Assembly (NCBI RefSeq): GCF_030272615.1
Contig: NC_081407.1
Location: 439,981,213 to 440,045,212, forward strand
From: Cryptomeria japonica
Taxonomy: Eukaryota; Streptophyta; Pinopsida; Cupressales; Cupressaceae
Reading direction: 5' to 3'
DNA length: 64,000 nucleotides
Position 1 is the stretch's first letter, and every line of letters starts with the position of its first letter. Under the pieces are notes generated by a model. That model saw only the letters and a list, made by a program, of their open reading frames with translations, did not search any database and was not told where the DNA came from. Of this stretch, positions 1 through 11,224 are shown piece after piece. Position numbers and translations under genes: made by a program.

Positions 1-1
1 G

Positions 2-1442
2 AATAACACTTGGTCATTAGTTCCCCAGGCTAAAGACAAAAATGTAATTGGAAATAAATGGGTTTTCAGAAATAAACTTAATGAAGATGGTAAGGTAATC
101 AAAAACAAAGAAAGATTAGTGTGTAAGGGATATTCACAGAAACAAGGAATTGAATACAATGAAACCTTTGCTCCGATAGCTAGAATTGAGGCAGTCAGAC
201 TTTTATTGGCTTTTGCAGCCCACGAGAACTACAAAGTATATCAAATGGATGTTAAATGTGCATTTTTTAATGGAGATCTTGAAGAAGAAGTTTATATTGA
301 ACAACCTAATGGATTTTATTTGACAGATAAGAAAGACATGGTTTGCAGGTTAAGGAAAGATTTATATGGACTAAAACAAGCTCCTAGAGCTTGGTATGCT
401 AGTTTGGACAAATATCTTTTGAAGCTTGGATACACTAAAGGTAATGCTGACATCAATCTATACTACAAAGTGACTAATGATGACATCTTGGTTATTGAAG
501 TTTTTATTGATGATATAATCTTTGGAGGAGAAGATGGATTGTGTAAAGACTTTTCTAACAAAATGCAGCAATAATTTGTCTATGATTGGAGAAATAAATT
601 TTTTTTTAGGCTTGCAGATTTCACAGACTAATAAAGGTATATTCCTATGTCAATCCAAGTACTTGAAGGTATTACTAAAGAAATTTGGCATGGAAAATTG
701 TAAACCAGTAAGCACACCTATGACTACAACTGATAAATTATCATTGAAGGATGAATCAACACCTGTTAATTTGACCAGATACAAGTCTATGATAGGAGGT
801 TTATTGTATTTGACACAAACAAGACCTGATATTATGAATGTAGTATGTATTGTTTCAAGATTTCAGAGTAATCCTAAAGAAAATCATGAATCAATAGTGA
901 AAAGGATTTTCTAGTACCTACAAGGCACTACAAATCTTGGTTTATGGTATCCTAAACATGAAAATTTTGACTTATGTGCATACACAGATGCTAATTGGGT
1001 AGGAGATGTGGATGAGAGAAAAAGCACCACTGACAAAGCATTTTTTCTTGGTAGTAGACTAATTTCATGGTTGAGCAAGAAACAGACTTGTACAAGTCTA
1101 TCAACAATAGAATCAGAATATGTTGCAGCAACAACTAACTATACACATGTATTATGGATCAAACAAATGTTGAATAAAATAAAGATAAAATACAAGGAGC
1201 CTATAACTATTTGCTGTGATAATATGGCAGCGATTGATATATCAAAGAACCTGGTATTTCACTCTAAGACTAAACATGTTTCTATCAAATTCAATTTTCT
1301 AAAAGAGAATGTTGAAGCAAAAGAAATGAAATTGGTTTATGTGAATACTAAAGAGCAAATTGCAGATATTTTTACAAAGTCTTTGCCTAAGGAGACTTTT
1401 GAATATCTAGAGAACAACTTGGAGTCCTATCCCCACCCGTAG
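2..1442 (+). pseudogene. Copia A1 reverse transcriptase-RNase H, broken
   Basis: Partial pol. RT motifs are visible: the LYGLKQAPRAWY block, the [13 protein letters not shown] block and a catalytic FIDD (A2 and A3 have FVDD). A short deletion near 565-580 shifts the frame after the NKMQ motif. Reading resumes in the frame of 522 with the LFLGLQIS-like block. Position 912-914 is TAG where A2 has TGG (Trp). RNase H follows with DANW, STIESEY and a CDN motif. The C-terminus is shifted, so the usual REQLGVIPSP ending is lost. A1 cannot make active enzyme. The N-terminal gag, PR and IN lie outside the window. Confidence 0.9.
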
Positions 1443-1795
1443 AGACTTAGATAGTTGATGTTTGTCATCAACTGGCAGAATTATTAGAGAAATATTTTAT
1501 TCTGGCTCTGATGAGGAGAGCTACTTCTCAGGGGGAGTAGTTGGTATAATAAGTTGGTATTTTTTATTTGAAACTGGTTTTTGTAATGCTTTGGCATTTG
1601 ATGCCAAAGGGAGAGAGATATTATGGAAAAACATTTGAAAAAAACTTTGGGGAGAGATATCTTTTGGAGAAATTATTCCTAGAGACTATGTATTTTAATT
1701 TCTGGTTAATGATCTCTTTGGGAGATTGTTGGTTTTTTGGTTTTTGGCATTTTTGTTTTGGCACTTTGATGGTTTTTCCATCTTGTGTTGCTATC
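1443..1795 (+). other. Copia A1 3' untranslated region with an extra purine tract
   Basis: Non-coding stretch between pol and the 3' purine tract. It holds the family-typical CTTCTCAGGGGGAGTAG box (about 1526-1542) and, at 1590-1617, a purine-rich motif (TTTGATGCCAAAGGGAGAG) that resembles the true polypurine tract about 200 bp downstream. The same duplicated arrangement is present in A2, A3, B, C, F and M. Short ORFs here are not conserved. Confidence 0.6.
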
Positions 1796-1813
1796 AATGC
1801 CAAAGGGGGAGAT
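1796..1813 (+). promoter_or_regulatory. Polypurine tract of A1
   Basis: AATGCCAAAGGGGGAGAT directly precedes the LTR. This purine run is the expected plus-strand primer site for reverse transcription. Confidence 0.8.
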
Positions 1814-2875
1814 TTTTGGTATTTTGGATATGTTGATATGGTTTTTTCATTGATGTCAATACTTGTCATCACTTGTCAACACTTATCAGCACTTGGAGAT
1901 CTTTGGTTATGTTCACTGGCAAGTTAGAGACTTATGCACAATCACCTGTATTTGGTTCACCAGTAGATTATACTGTTTACTGACACTTGGAATGACTTGG
2001 AGACTACTTGGTGATGTCGAAAATATTATTCGATCACTCGGTTTTGGCAATTTGGTTATTTATTTATTCGGGTTTGCCTATTTGTTGTTACCGACAAATA
2101 GATCTAGGATATGCACCAGCATGCATATCTATTCCAGATCAGCACGTCACGTTATGGAGATGAATTATTATTATTGTAAATGCATTGAGCCGACATCATG
2201 CATCAAATATTGGTTTATTTGTAATTGATTTTATTGTAATATCTTTTAGTGAGCTGACCTATTCAATTGGTCTTATGTTATGGTATAAATGTAAGATCTC
2301 ATTTGTGAGATTGATATGCGATGGGAAAAATAATTGTAATAAGGTATATGCAAAAAAAGTAGAGCTATACACGCATACATCATTTGAAGGTTGAAGGAAG
2401 GTTTTTGTGAAGGCAATCAGAACTAAATCGATACTGAATCCAACATATGAAGATGCTATTTTATGAAATACATTATCATTGGATTTAACCATCCAATTGT
2501 AGTTAGTGTGACTCTCATTTTGTGATTGAGTAGTGAGCTCCTGGTAGCTGGTCTTTCTGCATGTGCAGAATCCATATTGTACACACATACTATTTGCAGT
2601 AGTATCATTTGATTGTGGGTAAGGCTTCCCACTGTGGTTTTTCCCCTTACAGGGTTTCCACGTACAAATATTTGTGTTATGTGTTGTGGATGTTATTGTC
2701 TTTCTGTTTCATGCATTAATATTTACCGGTACTACAATTAACTGATAAAACTATCTATCGGCATAAAGTTTGGTTTATCGACATTACGAATTAAGTTTTG
2801 GTTAAGTTAATTTTGGTTGAATTTATTGGACAAATGATTCACCCCCCCCCTCTTAGTTGTCTCCAAGACCTAACA
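1814..2875 (+). repeat. 3' LTR of copia A1
   Basis: 1062 bp, family A. The start is TTTTGG (TGTTGG in intact copies, one substitution) and the end is CCTAACA. It includes CATTGATGTCAA near the start, a TATA box (TATAAAT, 2284-2290) and the U5 tract of nine C residues at about 2842-2850. It aligns with the A2 and A3 LTRs over its length. Confidence 0.85.
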
Positions 2876-2879
2876 AAAT

Positions 2880-3497
2880 CTCAAGAACCTGTTGAATGCT
2901 GTCAACTCCAATTTTGTATCATTAGAAAAGGTTGGAGATAAATCTATATAGAAAAGTTTTAATGAAATGAGATTGCAAGATAGGTTGAAATAAGTAGAGA
3001 GAGATAAAACGAGGCTAAAGTTTGTAATGAAGAGTATAGAAGAGGCATTAGATGAAGGTAGGAAAATTTTCAAATCATTTATGTTTTTTCTCAAATTCAC
3101 TACAGACATTGATTGGCAAATAAGAGAACTTGAGGGTAAATTAGCCAATATAGGACATTCTTTTGCACCCCAGTTAGTTTTCTCAAGTACCCTTGAAGCA
3201 CAAATTTTGGATAACACTACTAAAATAAAGGGTTTGAATCAAGAAATAGATAGAATTTTGAGTAGAGTTGGTGAATTGAGGAGTTTGATAACTCCTCAGA
3301 TGGATACCTTGCTGGGAGCACATGAGGATACAATCAGTGCATTAAGTAAATGAGTACCATCCAATCTTTAGAGTGTTGAGATTCATGCATTTATGTACAG
3401 TTCTTTAATAAATATCTTTGATTGTTTCTTGAGAGGATGGAACGAGTATCTGAAGTCCTTAAAGGTGACTTATCAGACATCTTTAAGTTTATGTAAA
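2880..3497 (+). pseudogene. C-terminal part of the extra protein of element F
   Basis: I do not recognise a named family. The clearest stretch is 3027-3350. It is predicted alpha-helical with heptad-like spacing, and it aligns with the C protein at 35191-35580: IGHSF matches IAHSF, NQEIDRILSRVGELRSLI matches EKEIDKIMRRERSLRGLV, and TPQMDTLLGAHED matches SPRLDSLGVHKRD. After a TGA at 3351-3353 the reading continues to FLRGWNEYLKSL, which parallels the C ending FRTSWDTYLKLL. The upstream part is cut by A1 at 2875 and holds a stop near 2990. The conserved ending suggests a real protein family carried by retroelements; function unknown. Confidence 0.65.
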
Positions 3498-3702
3498 TAG
3501 GCACATTCATTCATTCTTTTGTTCATATGTGTTGGTGGATTCCCACCATTTTCCATTGATGTCAAAGGGGGAGAGAGAGAGAGAAATGAAAAATGGAGTA
3601 ATTAGTTCAGATGGAGTCAGTATAGATTGAGTGTACATAATTCAGATTTTTGGTGTTAGCACAATTTTGGGATACTTATCATTTTTCACCAGTGTTTCCA
3701 TC

Positions 3703-3720
3703 AATGCTAAAGGGGGAGAT
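3703..3720 (+). promoter_or_regulatory. Polypurine tract of element F
   Basis: ATGCTAAAGGGGGAGAT runs straight into TGTTGG of the LTR. A second copy (GATGTCAAAGGGGGAGAG, about 3558-3576) lies about 145 bp upstream, followed by a (GA) run. Confidence 0.8.
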
Positions 3721-4856
3721 TGTTGGAATTTGATGTTTCGATGATGCTCTAGTGAAGATTGGTAGTATATGATGATTGTAGATGCTTAGGAGTTGTCACT
3801 GATTACAACTCACCTGTTGATTTGATCTGGTATGAAGTTCTAGTTAACTGGTAATCTGGAGTATGTCTTCTGTGATCAGTTTGTCTGATGAAGCTTAATG
3901 TACAGGTTTGAGGGCACTTTTCATTTTGGATGAAGCAAATTTTGGGTTTTGTGATCAGGGTTGATTGGTTAAGTATTAGAAGCCTATTATCATGCAAATC
4001 CACCCTCTGGTATTGATTATGTCACTTGTTTAAAGATCTGGTATCTAAAAGAGCAGTAAAGTAGAGTATTCTTCATGTTTAATGATGTAGTGAGTGTCTA
4101 GATTGTTTAAGTTAATTCTGGTGGTTGGAATTGTGTTTGGGAGTTATGTGAGACCTATAGGAAGAATGTGATAATGTGTTTTGGATCAAATACAAATTTT
4201 TTGATAAGATTGAAGTTGACTTGTAGCTACACCTTTCATGTTGCATGTTATGCAATTTTTGGAAGCCGACCTATGGGAGATTAATCTTGCTAATCTGGAT
4301 ATATAAGACCATTTGAGTTAATGGATTAGTAGAGAGAAAATAATCAGTTGTGTCTTTGGAGCGATTGAGCACAATTTCACATGCACACTCAGAATTGTGT
4401 TGATCCAATAGAGCAGAACAAAGCAGTTTAGTAGAATAGTGCAATAGATGATTTTGTGCCTAACCAAAACTATTATTTGGCATAGTCAGATGCTATTTTC
4501 TATTTCTTCACTTATTTTAATCAGTTTGTAATTTCTTGTAAGCCAGTGAGCCTTCCTCCAGGCTTGCAGCCCTATTTTGTAACTTGAGTAGTGAACTCTA
4601 GGCACTGTGCCTGAATGCAAGTGCATTTCCCTCATGTAATATTGTTTTGCTATTGGCCATAGTGGAATAATATTGTGGGTTAAAATATCACTGTGGTTTC
4701 TCCCATTTGGGTTTCCACGTAAAAATCTTGGTGTTATGGTTTTGTGGTTGACTATCTTGTGTTTCTGCATTTTACTTTCTTGCATATTCTTCTGGTGGTT
4801 TGAGATTAAGTCATAAAAAATTTTCGTTGGTAGATCAGTGATCCTTATTTCCAACA
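3721..4856 (+). repeat. 3' LTR of element F
   Basis: 1136 bp, TGTTGG to CCAACA. A TATA box (TATATAAG) lies at 4300-4307. It contains the GGGTTTCCACGTAAAAAT box near 4700 that is shared in related form with the A, B and C LTRs, so it belongs to the same broad group. No long C tract is seen at its end, unlike A and B. Confidence 0.8.
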
Positions 4857-4861
4857 TATCT

Positions 4862-6304
4862 TGTATCTAATTTGCAGGAGGGGTTGCTTCAGCATCTTGA
4901 TCTTCATTGTTAAGCATTAGGACAATAGCTTCTTTGACTTCTTTGTTGCTATATTAATTTCTAATCATCTGTTCACACAATCCTTTACTATTACCAACTT
5001 GGTAACTTTGATTTATACATCATATTATATGACTTTGGTGATCCAACCAGCTCTCTTATCATTTAGATCCTTAGTAAAAAAACAACTCTTTGACACTTGG
5101 GTGAGCAACCATAAGCTTAATCTTATTGTTTTAAAAAAAGTGCCTAAAATTTTTAAGGCTTCAAATCACAACTAAAGCATGATTTTATACAAAAATATAC
5201 CTTTGCCCATACCCTTCCAAGCCTTGACTGAAAAAGGCTAATGGTTGTTCTATTCCTTCATCATTTTGCTGCACCAACATAGCTGAAATTGTGTGAATAC
5301 TACCAAATGCATAAAGTATGAAATCTTTATCAAAATTTGGATATACAAGAGTAGGTGCAGTTGATATGGCTTATTCAAGATCTCTTCAAAACTACTCTTG
5401 GCTTCTTTTGACTAGCTAAAACTTACATCTTTTCTGAGCATAGCCATGATAGGCTTCAAGATATATGCAATGTTAGGAATGAACCTTCTAACAAAATTAA
5501 TTCTACCTAGAAAGCTTTGTAAGACTTTCTTATGAGCTGGTAATGGTAAGGCTAAAATTTCACTTACTCTTTTAGGATCTACGGTGATACAATGCTTTAA
5601 AACTATATGACCAAGTAATTTACCTTCATGGAAAATGAAGATACACTTCTTGGGATTGAGTGGCACACCATATTCTCTACATCTTTCAAATATTTGCCTT
5701 AAGTGCTCAATATGGTTAGTTGCATTCTTTGAAAAAAATAGTAATATCATCAAGGTAAACTAATACAAACTTGTTCATGAGACCCTGAAAGGCCATATAC
5801 GTAGCTCTTTGGAAAGTTGTACCAATATTTAACAATCCAAATGGTATATTTGTGTAGGCCATGGTTCCCCATTTGGTGAAGGATATCTTGTATTGGTCTT
5901 CTTCCTTCACCAAAATTTGATTATACCCTGAATAACCATCTAATGATGAAAGTTTGTTAGAACCTAAAACAACTTGCAAGATTAATTCCATTGAGGGTAG
6001 AAAATAGTGATCCTTTAGTGAAGCTCTATTAAGGTCTTTGAACTTAGCTCAAAGTCTGATTTCTCCATTCTTTTTCCTCACAGGTACTAAGTTAAAAACC
6101 CAAGATGTGTGCTTAATAGGTAAAATGATGTTACCTTGGATCAATTTACTTAATTCAAATTTCATATGGTGTTCCAGCTTGGGATTCAAAGGCCTTTTCC
6201 TTTGTCTTACTAGTTTTTCAATAGGTTCCATCTCTATGATGTGTTTTTCTAACTCTAGGTTAAAACCTTTCAAATCTCCATATTCCCAAGCACATACATC
6301 ATAA
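4862..6304 (-). pseudogene. Gypsy D reverse transcriptase and RNase H, decayed
   Basis: From high to low coordinate: LVPVRKKNGEIRL near 6060, SSLDGYSGYNQILVKEED near 5930, PFGLLNIGTTFQRATYMAF near 5820, catalytic VYLDD near 5765, NPKKCIF and EGKLLGHIV near 5640, and the LGRINFVRRFIPN block near 5490. RNase H follows in shifted frames with TLVYPNFDKDF and QPLAFFSQGL near 5230. These are typical of the Tat-like, non-chromovirus gypsy lineage. At least two frameshifts and several stops separate the blocks. The end is truncated by F. Confidence 0.85.
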
Positions 6305-6479
6305 AATTCTCGACAAAGTAAAAAAAAAGCATGCTTTTCTTCTTCAGTACATACCTTACCAAGTTTTAAGAGCTTATCTCTAAAAATTTAATGAGTTCAT
6401 AGTGATGTTCCTTCAGCATCATGTTGGTCTTATCTCTCCTTACCTGGTCATCAGTGTTAAAAACTTATTCCAAGGTTAC

Positions 6480-7060
6480 TAACCCTTTTGGCAACTTGTT
6501 TGACTTCAGTTGGATAATTTGATTATCATGCCGCTACTGCAACTTTTGTTGATTTCCATTAGAAAGCTCAGCTTCTCCAATGAGAAAATTAATTATTTTC
6601 TCATCACTATCAAATACTTGCAATTGACATTATTATTAGGTATAGATGGCCTTACAACTACTTTTGCATTCCTTTGTACCTCAACCTTTTTAATCTCACT
6701 TGGAATATCAAATTGTGCACCTAAGACAACCAATCTATCAACTTACTTATTTTGATTTCTTGGAATGGAAAACAAGTTAAATGCATCAAATTCTTCAATA
6801 AGGTCCCAAATCCCATGCTTATACGAATTGAGAAAATCATTTTTTGTAACATTGATATTTCTTACCTAATTTGCTACTAATTCACTATCTCCAAATACCT
6901 TCAAATACTTGATTTTGTTCTTTCTTTGCCATTCAAGAGCATGCACAAGTGCTTCATATTCTATTATACTATTAGTACAGTTGAAGGCAAACCCCATAGA
7001 TGAATAGTATTTCTCACCACTTGGAGAAATCAACATTGTACCACCACCAGCACCCACTTT
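6480..7060 (-). pseudogene. RNase H-like domain upstream of RT in gypsy D
   Basis: A block with GAGGGTMLISPSGEKYY, IIEYEALVHALEW and VFGDSELV (6866-7057), followed by FDAFNLFSIPRNQNK and RPSIPNN in degraded frame. The D-S-E spacing and the EYEAL motif match the archaeal-type RNase H found in Tat-lineage gypsy elements. Here it lies upstream of RT rather than after the normal RNase H, because RT follows at 6304-5412. From memory, polyproteins of this order occur in plant databases, so the order may be ancestral to the family rather than a rearrangement. Confidence 0.65.
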
Positions 7061-7379
7061 GCTTCTAGAACCATCATAAGATAATTGCCAAGTCTCATTA
7101 GAATGCTACTCACACTACTATTTTTCTTCTTTTATCAGGTTTGATACAACAACGTCTTGCTCATGAATCATATAAATATCTAGACCTACTTCATCTATAT
7201 GATTAAAGGGATTTACCTCATGGTTCTTATCTACCCACTCATCCAAAACTACATTAGGTATATCTTCTATGGGTGTGTTTGGATATTGAACAATAGGTAG
7301 TTCTTCATGATCATGAATGGCAACTAATGGGATTAAGAGTATAAGTTTTAATATGATCTTTGGCCAAAGCCTCTAATTT

Positions 7380-7700
7380 TATGGTCACCTTGGTGCGATA
7401 CTTTGTTTTGAAAAAATATGTGACTAGTCTAAAGAAAGATATCCTCCTAGCTTTGTAGTGAAATCTCTAGAAAGGCATATTGAAAAGAATGGTGGTAGGT
7501 CTATAACATAGATATCTTGTGTGATCACAAAATTTGGGCATGCATGGAAGGTAAGACCAAGATTTTTAATCACTCAAACTATGTTCACCACTATTCCATC
7601 TAACTAGACAAATCCTTTGGAAATAGGTTCATAACACAAACCAAGTTTATCAGCTAATTGTTTGGGCATCACTGAGCTACTTTCTTCTAAGTTAATCATG
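7380..7700 (-). pseudogene. Gypsy D protease-downstream region
   Basis: Minus-strand reading gives ITQDIYVIDLPPFFSICLSR followed by DFTTKLGGYLSLD and SHIFFKTKYRTKVTIKLEAL. This is a conserved block that follows the aspartic protease in Tat-like gypsy polyproteins. Stops interrupt it. The catalytic Asp-Ser/Thr-Gly motif itself could not be placed with confidence upstream. Confidence 0.5.
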
Positions 7701-8294
7701 CAATTATGGATTAGATGTTAATCAAAGTTACATAAAATGGGGGTGGTTTTACTACTTGAGTTGGTTGATCAATCTTGCTTGGGAATTATTTGTAAGAACA
7801 ACTTTGGGCTGATCTTCCTGAGGCTCATTTGACAATGACATTTTGGCTAAGGCATCATGTAACAAGTCTTTTTTCCCATGGATATGCAAATAATCTAACA
7901 TGGACATCGAAACAGTGGCTTTCTTCATAGACTCTACAATGTTAAAAATAAGAACACTAACCTTTTATTGTCATTTAGGAACAACAACATCTGAGTGTGT
8001 TTTCAAACTAGTTGTGGCTGAGCTTTAGGTTGATCCTTTCTTGCTATAGGTTGGCCTATTAGCAAGATTTGAACATTTTGAGAAAGTATAGGCCCCTTGT
8101 TGGCTTGTAGAGGCCTGAATTATCTCTTTATTAGCTTGGTGTTGGCTTTTATTAGCTTGTTGTGGAGTCTTGTTAGCTTGTTGTCCCATGTCTATAGCAC
8201 TATTTTTTGACCTTGTTGGTTGCTATAGGAGTATAGGACCGATTTTGAATTTGTGGGTGATAAACCCCACAAAAGTTTTCACCTTTTCAATTCA
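7701..8294 (-). other. Decayed gag-protease linker of gypsy D
   Basis: By position this should link gag and protease. I see only short broken frames. A run with TTGTTAGCTTG/TTATTAGCTTG repeated three or four times (about 8100-8190) looks like decayed low-complexity coding sequence. Confidence 0.4.
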
Positions 8295-9181
8295 TTAAAG
8301 CCATATCAAGATTACCTTGTTCTTCATTAGTATCTTGTCCCACATCTTGAAAAGCCATAGCATTATTTTGAACCATAAGAGATTGAGCTTGCACTGCATT
8401 GAAACAGGTTGCCTAATTATGAGCTTGGTTACATGGGAAGCACCAATCTTGTGCCATATTTTTTTGCATAGGTACAATCTCTTTTGAAGAACTAGCAACA
8501 TTAGGATTGTAGGGCTAAGAAGTTCTTGCATTATAATTTCTCCTTTGGTTCTAAGTATCAGCTTGGTAAGGTGGCCTATTAGACTAATATGGATCTTGAT
8601 AAGGGGATTGATAAGGTGGCCTATTAGTATTTGGGCTACTTGCTTCTTTATATTCGCTACATCATTGGCCAAAGTCTTTAACAAGCCTTTTATCTCCGAT
8701 AGCTCTTGACATTGATTTGGGACAACTTTCTCTTAGGGTGTAGCTTGATAAGGTAGTGCTAGTATAATAGGAACAACAATTATAGGAGGTATTTTCCATG
8801 GAATAGAAGGTTGTACTTCTACAAAAATGGGCATTGGAGGCATTGTGCTATTTTACCAACTTGTATCAAACCATTTTCAGCTCTAATAGCAATATCAAAG
8901 GATTGTGGTAAGGTTGCAGCACCCATATACTGAATCATAACTAAGATATCACTATTAAAATCTCTAAGATAGTATAAGAAAGAATTATCTGGAGAGGGTC
9001 TTATCGTAATAGATATTTTATTCAATGTCTTCTAGAAATAGAAGTTGAAATTAGTCAAGTACTCATGAGGAGCCCTCTTTATGGTATCAAGTTGCTCCAC
9101 CAGAGATAGATGGTCTGATTTATCTTCAAAGTACTTACAAAGAGGATCACCCAATTGATCCCAAGTATCAATAGAAGCCAT
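8295..9181 (-). pseudogene. Gypsy D gag, C-terminal portion
   Basis: Minus-strand reading at the A2 junction gives SIDTWDQLGDPLCKYFED, the usual gag block following LQWFRGL in this lineage. The upper part of the same gag lies at 15882-16470. Removing A2 and one TSD copy makes the codons run on without a shift. Downstream blocks (8819-9025 and 8295-8684) are partly readable but shifted. A clean zinc knuckle is not visible. Confidence 0.75.
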
Positions 9182-10304
9182 TGTTGGTATTATGGATGTG
9201 TTGCATTGGTTCTGTCATTGATGTCAACACTTATCAACACTTGTCAACACTTATCAGTACTAGAGATCTTTGGTTATGTTCGCTGACAAGTTCAGTGACT
9301 TATGCACAGTCACCGACATTTGGTTCACCGATAGGTTATATTGTTCACCGGCACAGAGGATGACTTATTATCATCTGGAGATCACTTGGTTATGTCAAAG
9401 AAATGGTTTGGACACTTGGTTTTGGTGATTTGGTTATTGGTCTAATTGAGTTTGCATATTTGTTGTTATCGACAAATTGGTCTAGGTTATGGACCGACAA
9501 GCGTTATCTATTCCAGATCAGCACGACATGTTATGAAGATAATTTATTTATTGGTTATCATTGTAAATGCATTGAGCCGACATGATGCATCACATATTGA
9601 TTCATTTGTAATTAATTTAATTGTAATATTCTTAGTGAGCTGACCTACACATTTGGTCTTAGGTTTTGGTATATATGTAAGATCTCATTTGTGAGATTAT
9701 GTAATAGAAGTGGAAGAGGATTGTAATAAGGTATATGCGAATATAAGCATAGCTACTCACACAGGCATCATTTGAAGATTCAAGGAAGATATGAAGAAGA
9801 CAATCAAAGCTTAACCGGTACTAAATCCAACATATGAAGATGCTATTTTGAGTAGTACATTATCATTGGATTTAACCATTCAATTGTAGTCAGAGTGACT
9901 CTCATCTTGTGATTGAACAGTGAGCTCTAGGTAGTTGGCCTTTTTGCATGTGCAAGCCCCATAACAGTGAGCTCTACGTAGTTGGCCTTTCTACATGTGC
10001 AAGCCCCATTTGTACACATATACTATCTGCAGTAGTATTATCTGATTGTGGGTAAGGTTTCCCACTGTGGTTTTTCCCCTTACAGGGTTTCCATGTACAA
10101 ATATCTGTGTTATGTGTTGTGGATGTTATTTATATTTTTGTTTCACACATTAAACTTTATCAGTACTATTATTAATTGTGAAACTGTTAACCAACATTAA
10201 GTTTGGTTTACCGGTATTATGCATCAAGTTTGATTAGTTATATTTGGGTTAAAATTAATAGATAATTGATTCACCCCCCTCTCAGTTGCCTCTAGGTCCT
10301 AACA
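9182..10304 (+). repeat. 5' LTR of copia A2
   Basis: 1123 bp, TGTTGG to CCTAACA. TATA box TATATAT is at 9670-9676, followed by the conserved GTAAGATCTCATTTGTGAGAT segment. The GGGTTTCCATGTACAAATAT box lies near 10086. A run of six C (10274-10279) lies just before the end. It is 63 bp longer than the 3' LTR, largely because of the 47-bp duplication at 9916-10009. Confidence 0.92.
9916..10009 (+). repeat. 47-bp tandem duplication in the A2 5' LTR
   Basis: Two near-identical units starting AACAGTGAGCTCTA at 9916 and 9963. The 3' LTR has one unit, so the duplication arose after insertion or is specific to this LTR. Confidence 0.8.
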
Positions 10305-10305
10305 A

Positions 10306-10320
10306 TTGGTATCAAAGCTA
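10306..10320 (+). promoter_or_regulatory. Primer-binding site of A2
   Basis: TTGGTATCAAAGCTA begins two bases after the LTR. It matches the plant initiator-Met tRNA complement TGGTATCAGAGC with one substitution (G to A). Confidence 0.85.
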
Positions 10321-10361
10321 AGTCCTCTTTTTGCAGAAGTTTAACAACTTGAGGAGATTCT

Positions 10362-11215
10362 ATGGCAACTAACTATTTCAAGAAGGACAGTCTGAAACTT
10401 GATGGAACTAACTATGGTATATGGAAGATCAGATTGGAGACACATCTAAATTGCATTGGAAGAGACATATGGGATGTTACAAAGAATGTCTATGTTGGTC
10501 CTACACAAAGTCAACCTAATCCACCTAACTTGGCTAAAGATCAGGAGAATGATTGCAAAGCAAGAGAAGCACTTTTGAGCGCATTGTCAGATCAACAAAT
10601 CATGGGATTATCAGACCGGTCTACGCTAAAGCTATTTGGGATAAATTGGAGACATTAAATGAAGGTGATACCACTGTCAAAATTGCAAAAATGGAACGCT
10701 TCTGGGTCAGGTATGAAAATCTGAAAATGGAAGAAGATGAAAGAATTTTTGCTTTTATGGAAAGAGTTAATGAAATTGTTTTGGGTATACAATGTTGTGG
10801 AGGATCCTTAAGTGAAAATGAAATTGTTTCTAAAGTTTTAAGAGAATTTCCACCGACATACAAAATGAAAGTAACTGCTATTAATGAATTGAGAACAATG
10901 CCTAATACACCAATATCTAGATATACCTTGGTTGGAAAACTTTCAGCTTTTGAACTTGAGGAATTTGGTCCTATTGCTACAATTAAGACAGATTTATCTT
11001 TCAAAGCATCATCATCATCATTTGAGAAATCTGATTGGAAAGCACTTTATGTAAGAGAACTTGAAGAAATCAGAAGGGAAAATGAAGAACTTGAAGCACT
11101 ATTTGCAAGAAAAATGCCTAAAGGTCCAATTGGAAGTAAGTATGAAGTTAAAGCACCATTTAAATGTTTTAACTACAATAAAATTGGTCATATGGCATCT
11201 AGGTGTCCTGATTAA
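10362..11215 (+). pseudogene. Copia A2 gag (capsid and nucleocapsid)
   Basis: Starts at an ATG 58 bp after the LTR, with the LDGTNYGIWKIRLETHL motif of copia gag (UBN2-like capsid). A frameshift near 10620 (inside LSDRST) moves reading to the frame that is then kept through pol. A zinc knuckle CFNYNKIGHMASRC (CX2CX4HX4C) lies near the end. A TAA at 11213-11215 replaces an Arg codon of A3. Gag would package the RNA in cytoplasmic particles; this copy is broken. Confidence 0.9.
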
Positions 11216-11224
11216 AATTCAAGA

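Larger units (their letters stand above)
1..2875 (+). mobile_element. Copia A1, 3' part of a Ty1/copia element
   Basis: The window opens inside the reverse transcriptase of a Ty1/copia element. RT, RNase H, a 3' untranslated region, a purine tract and a complete 3' LTR follow in canonical order. LTR and protein closely resemble A2 (9182-15881) and A3, so all three are one family. The base run after the LTR (AAATC) would be its TSD, but the partner copy lies left of the window. A1 sits inside the internal part of element F. Confidence 0.9.
2876..4856 (+). mobile_element. Non-autonomous copia-like element F, 3' part
   Basis: Internal sequence, purine tract and LTR (3721-4856) of an element that has no pol in the visible part. 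A1 interrupts its internal region, and its 5' end lies left of the window. The encoded protein matches the C-terminal protein of element C, so F, C and M form a pol-less group. F ends in CCAACA at 4856 and abuts decayed RNase H of gypsy D, so it inserted into D. Confidence 0.75.
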
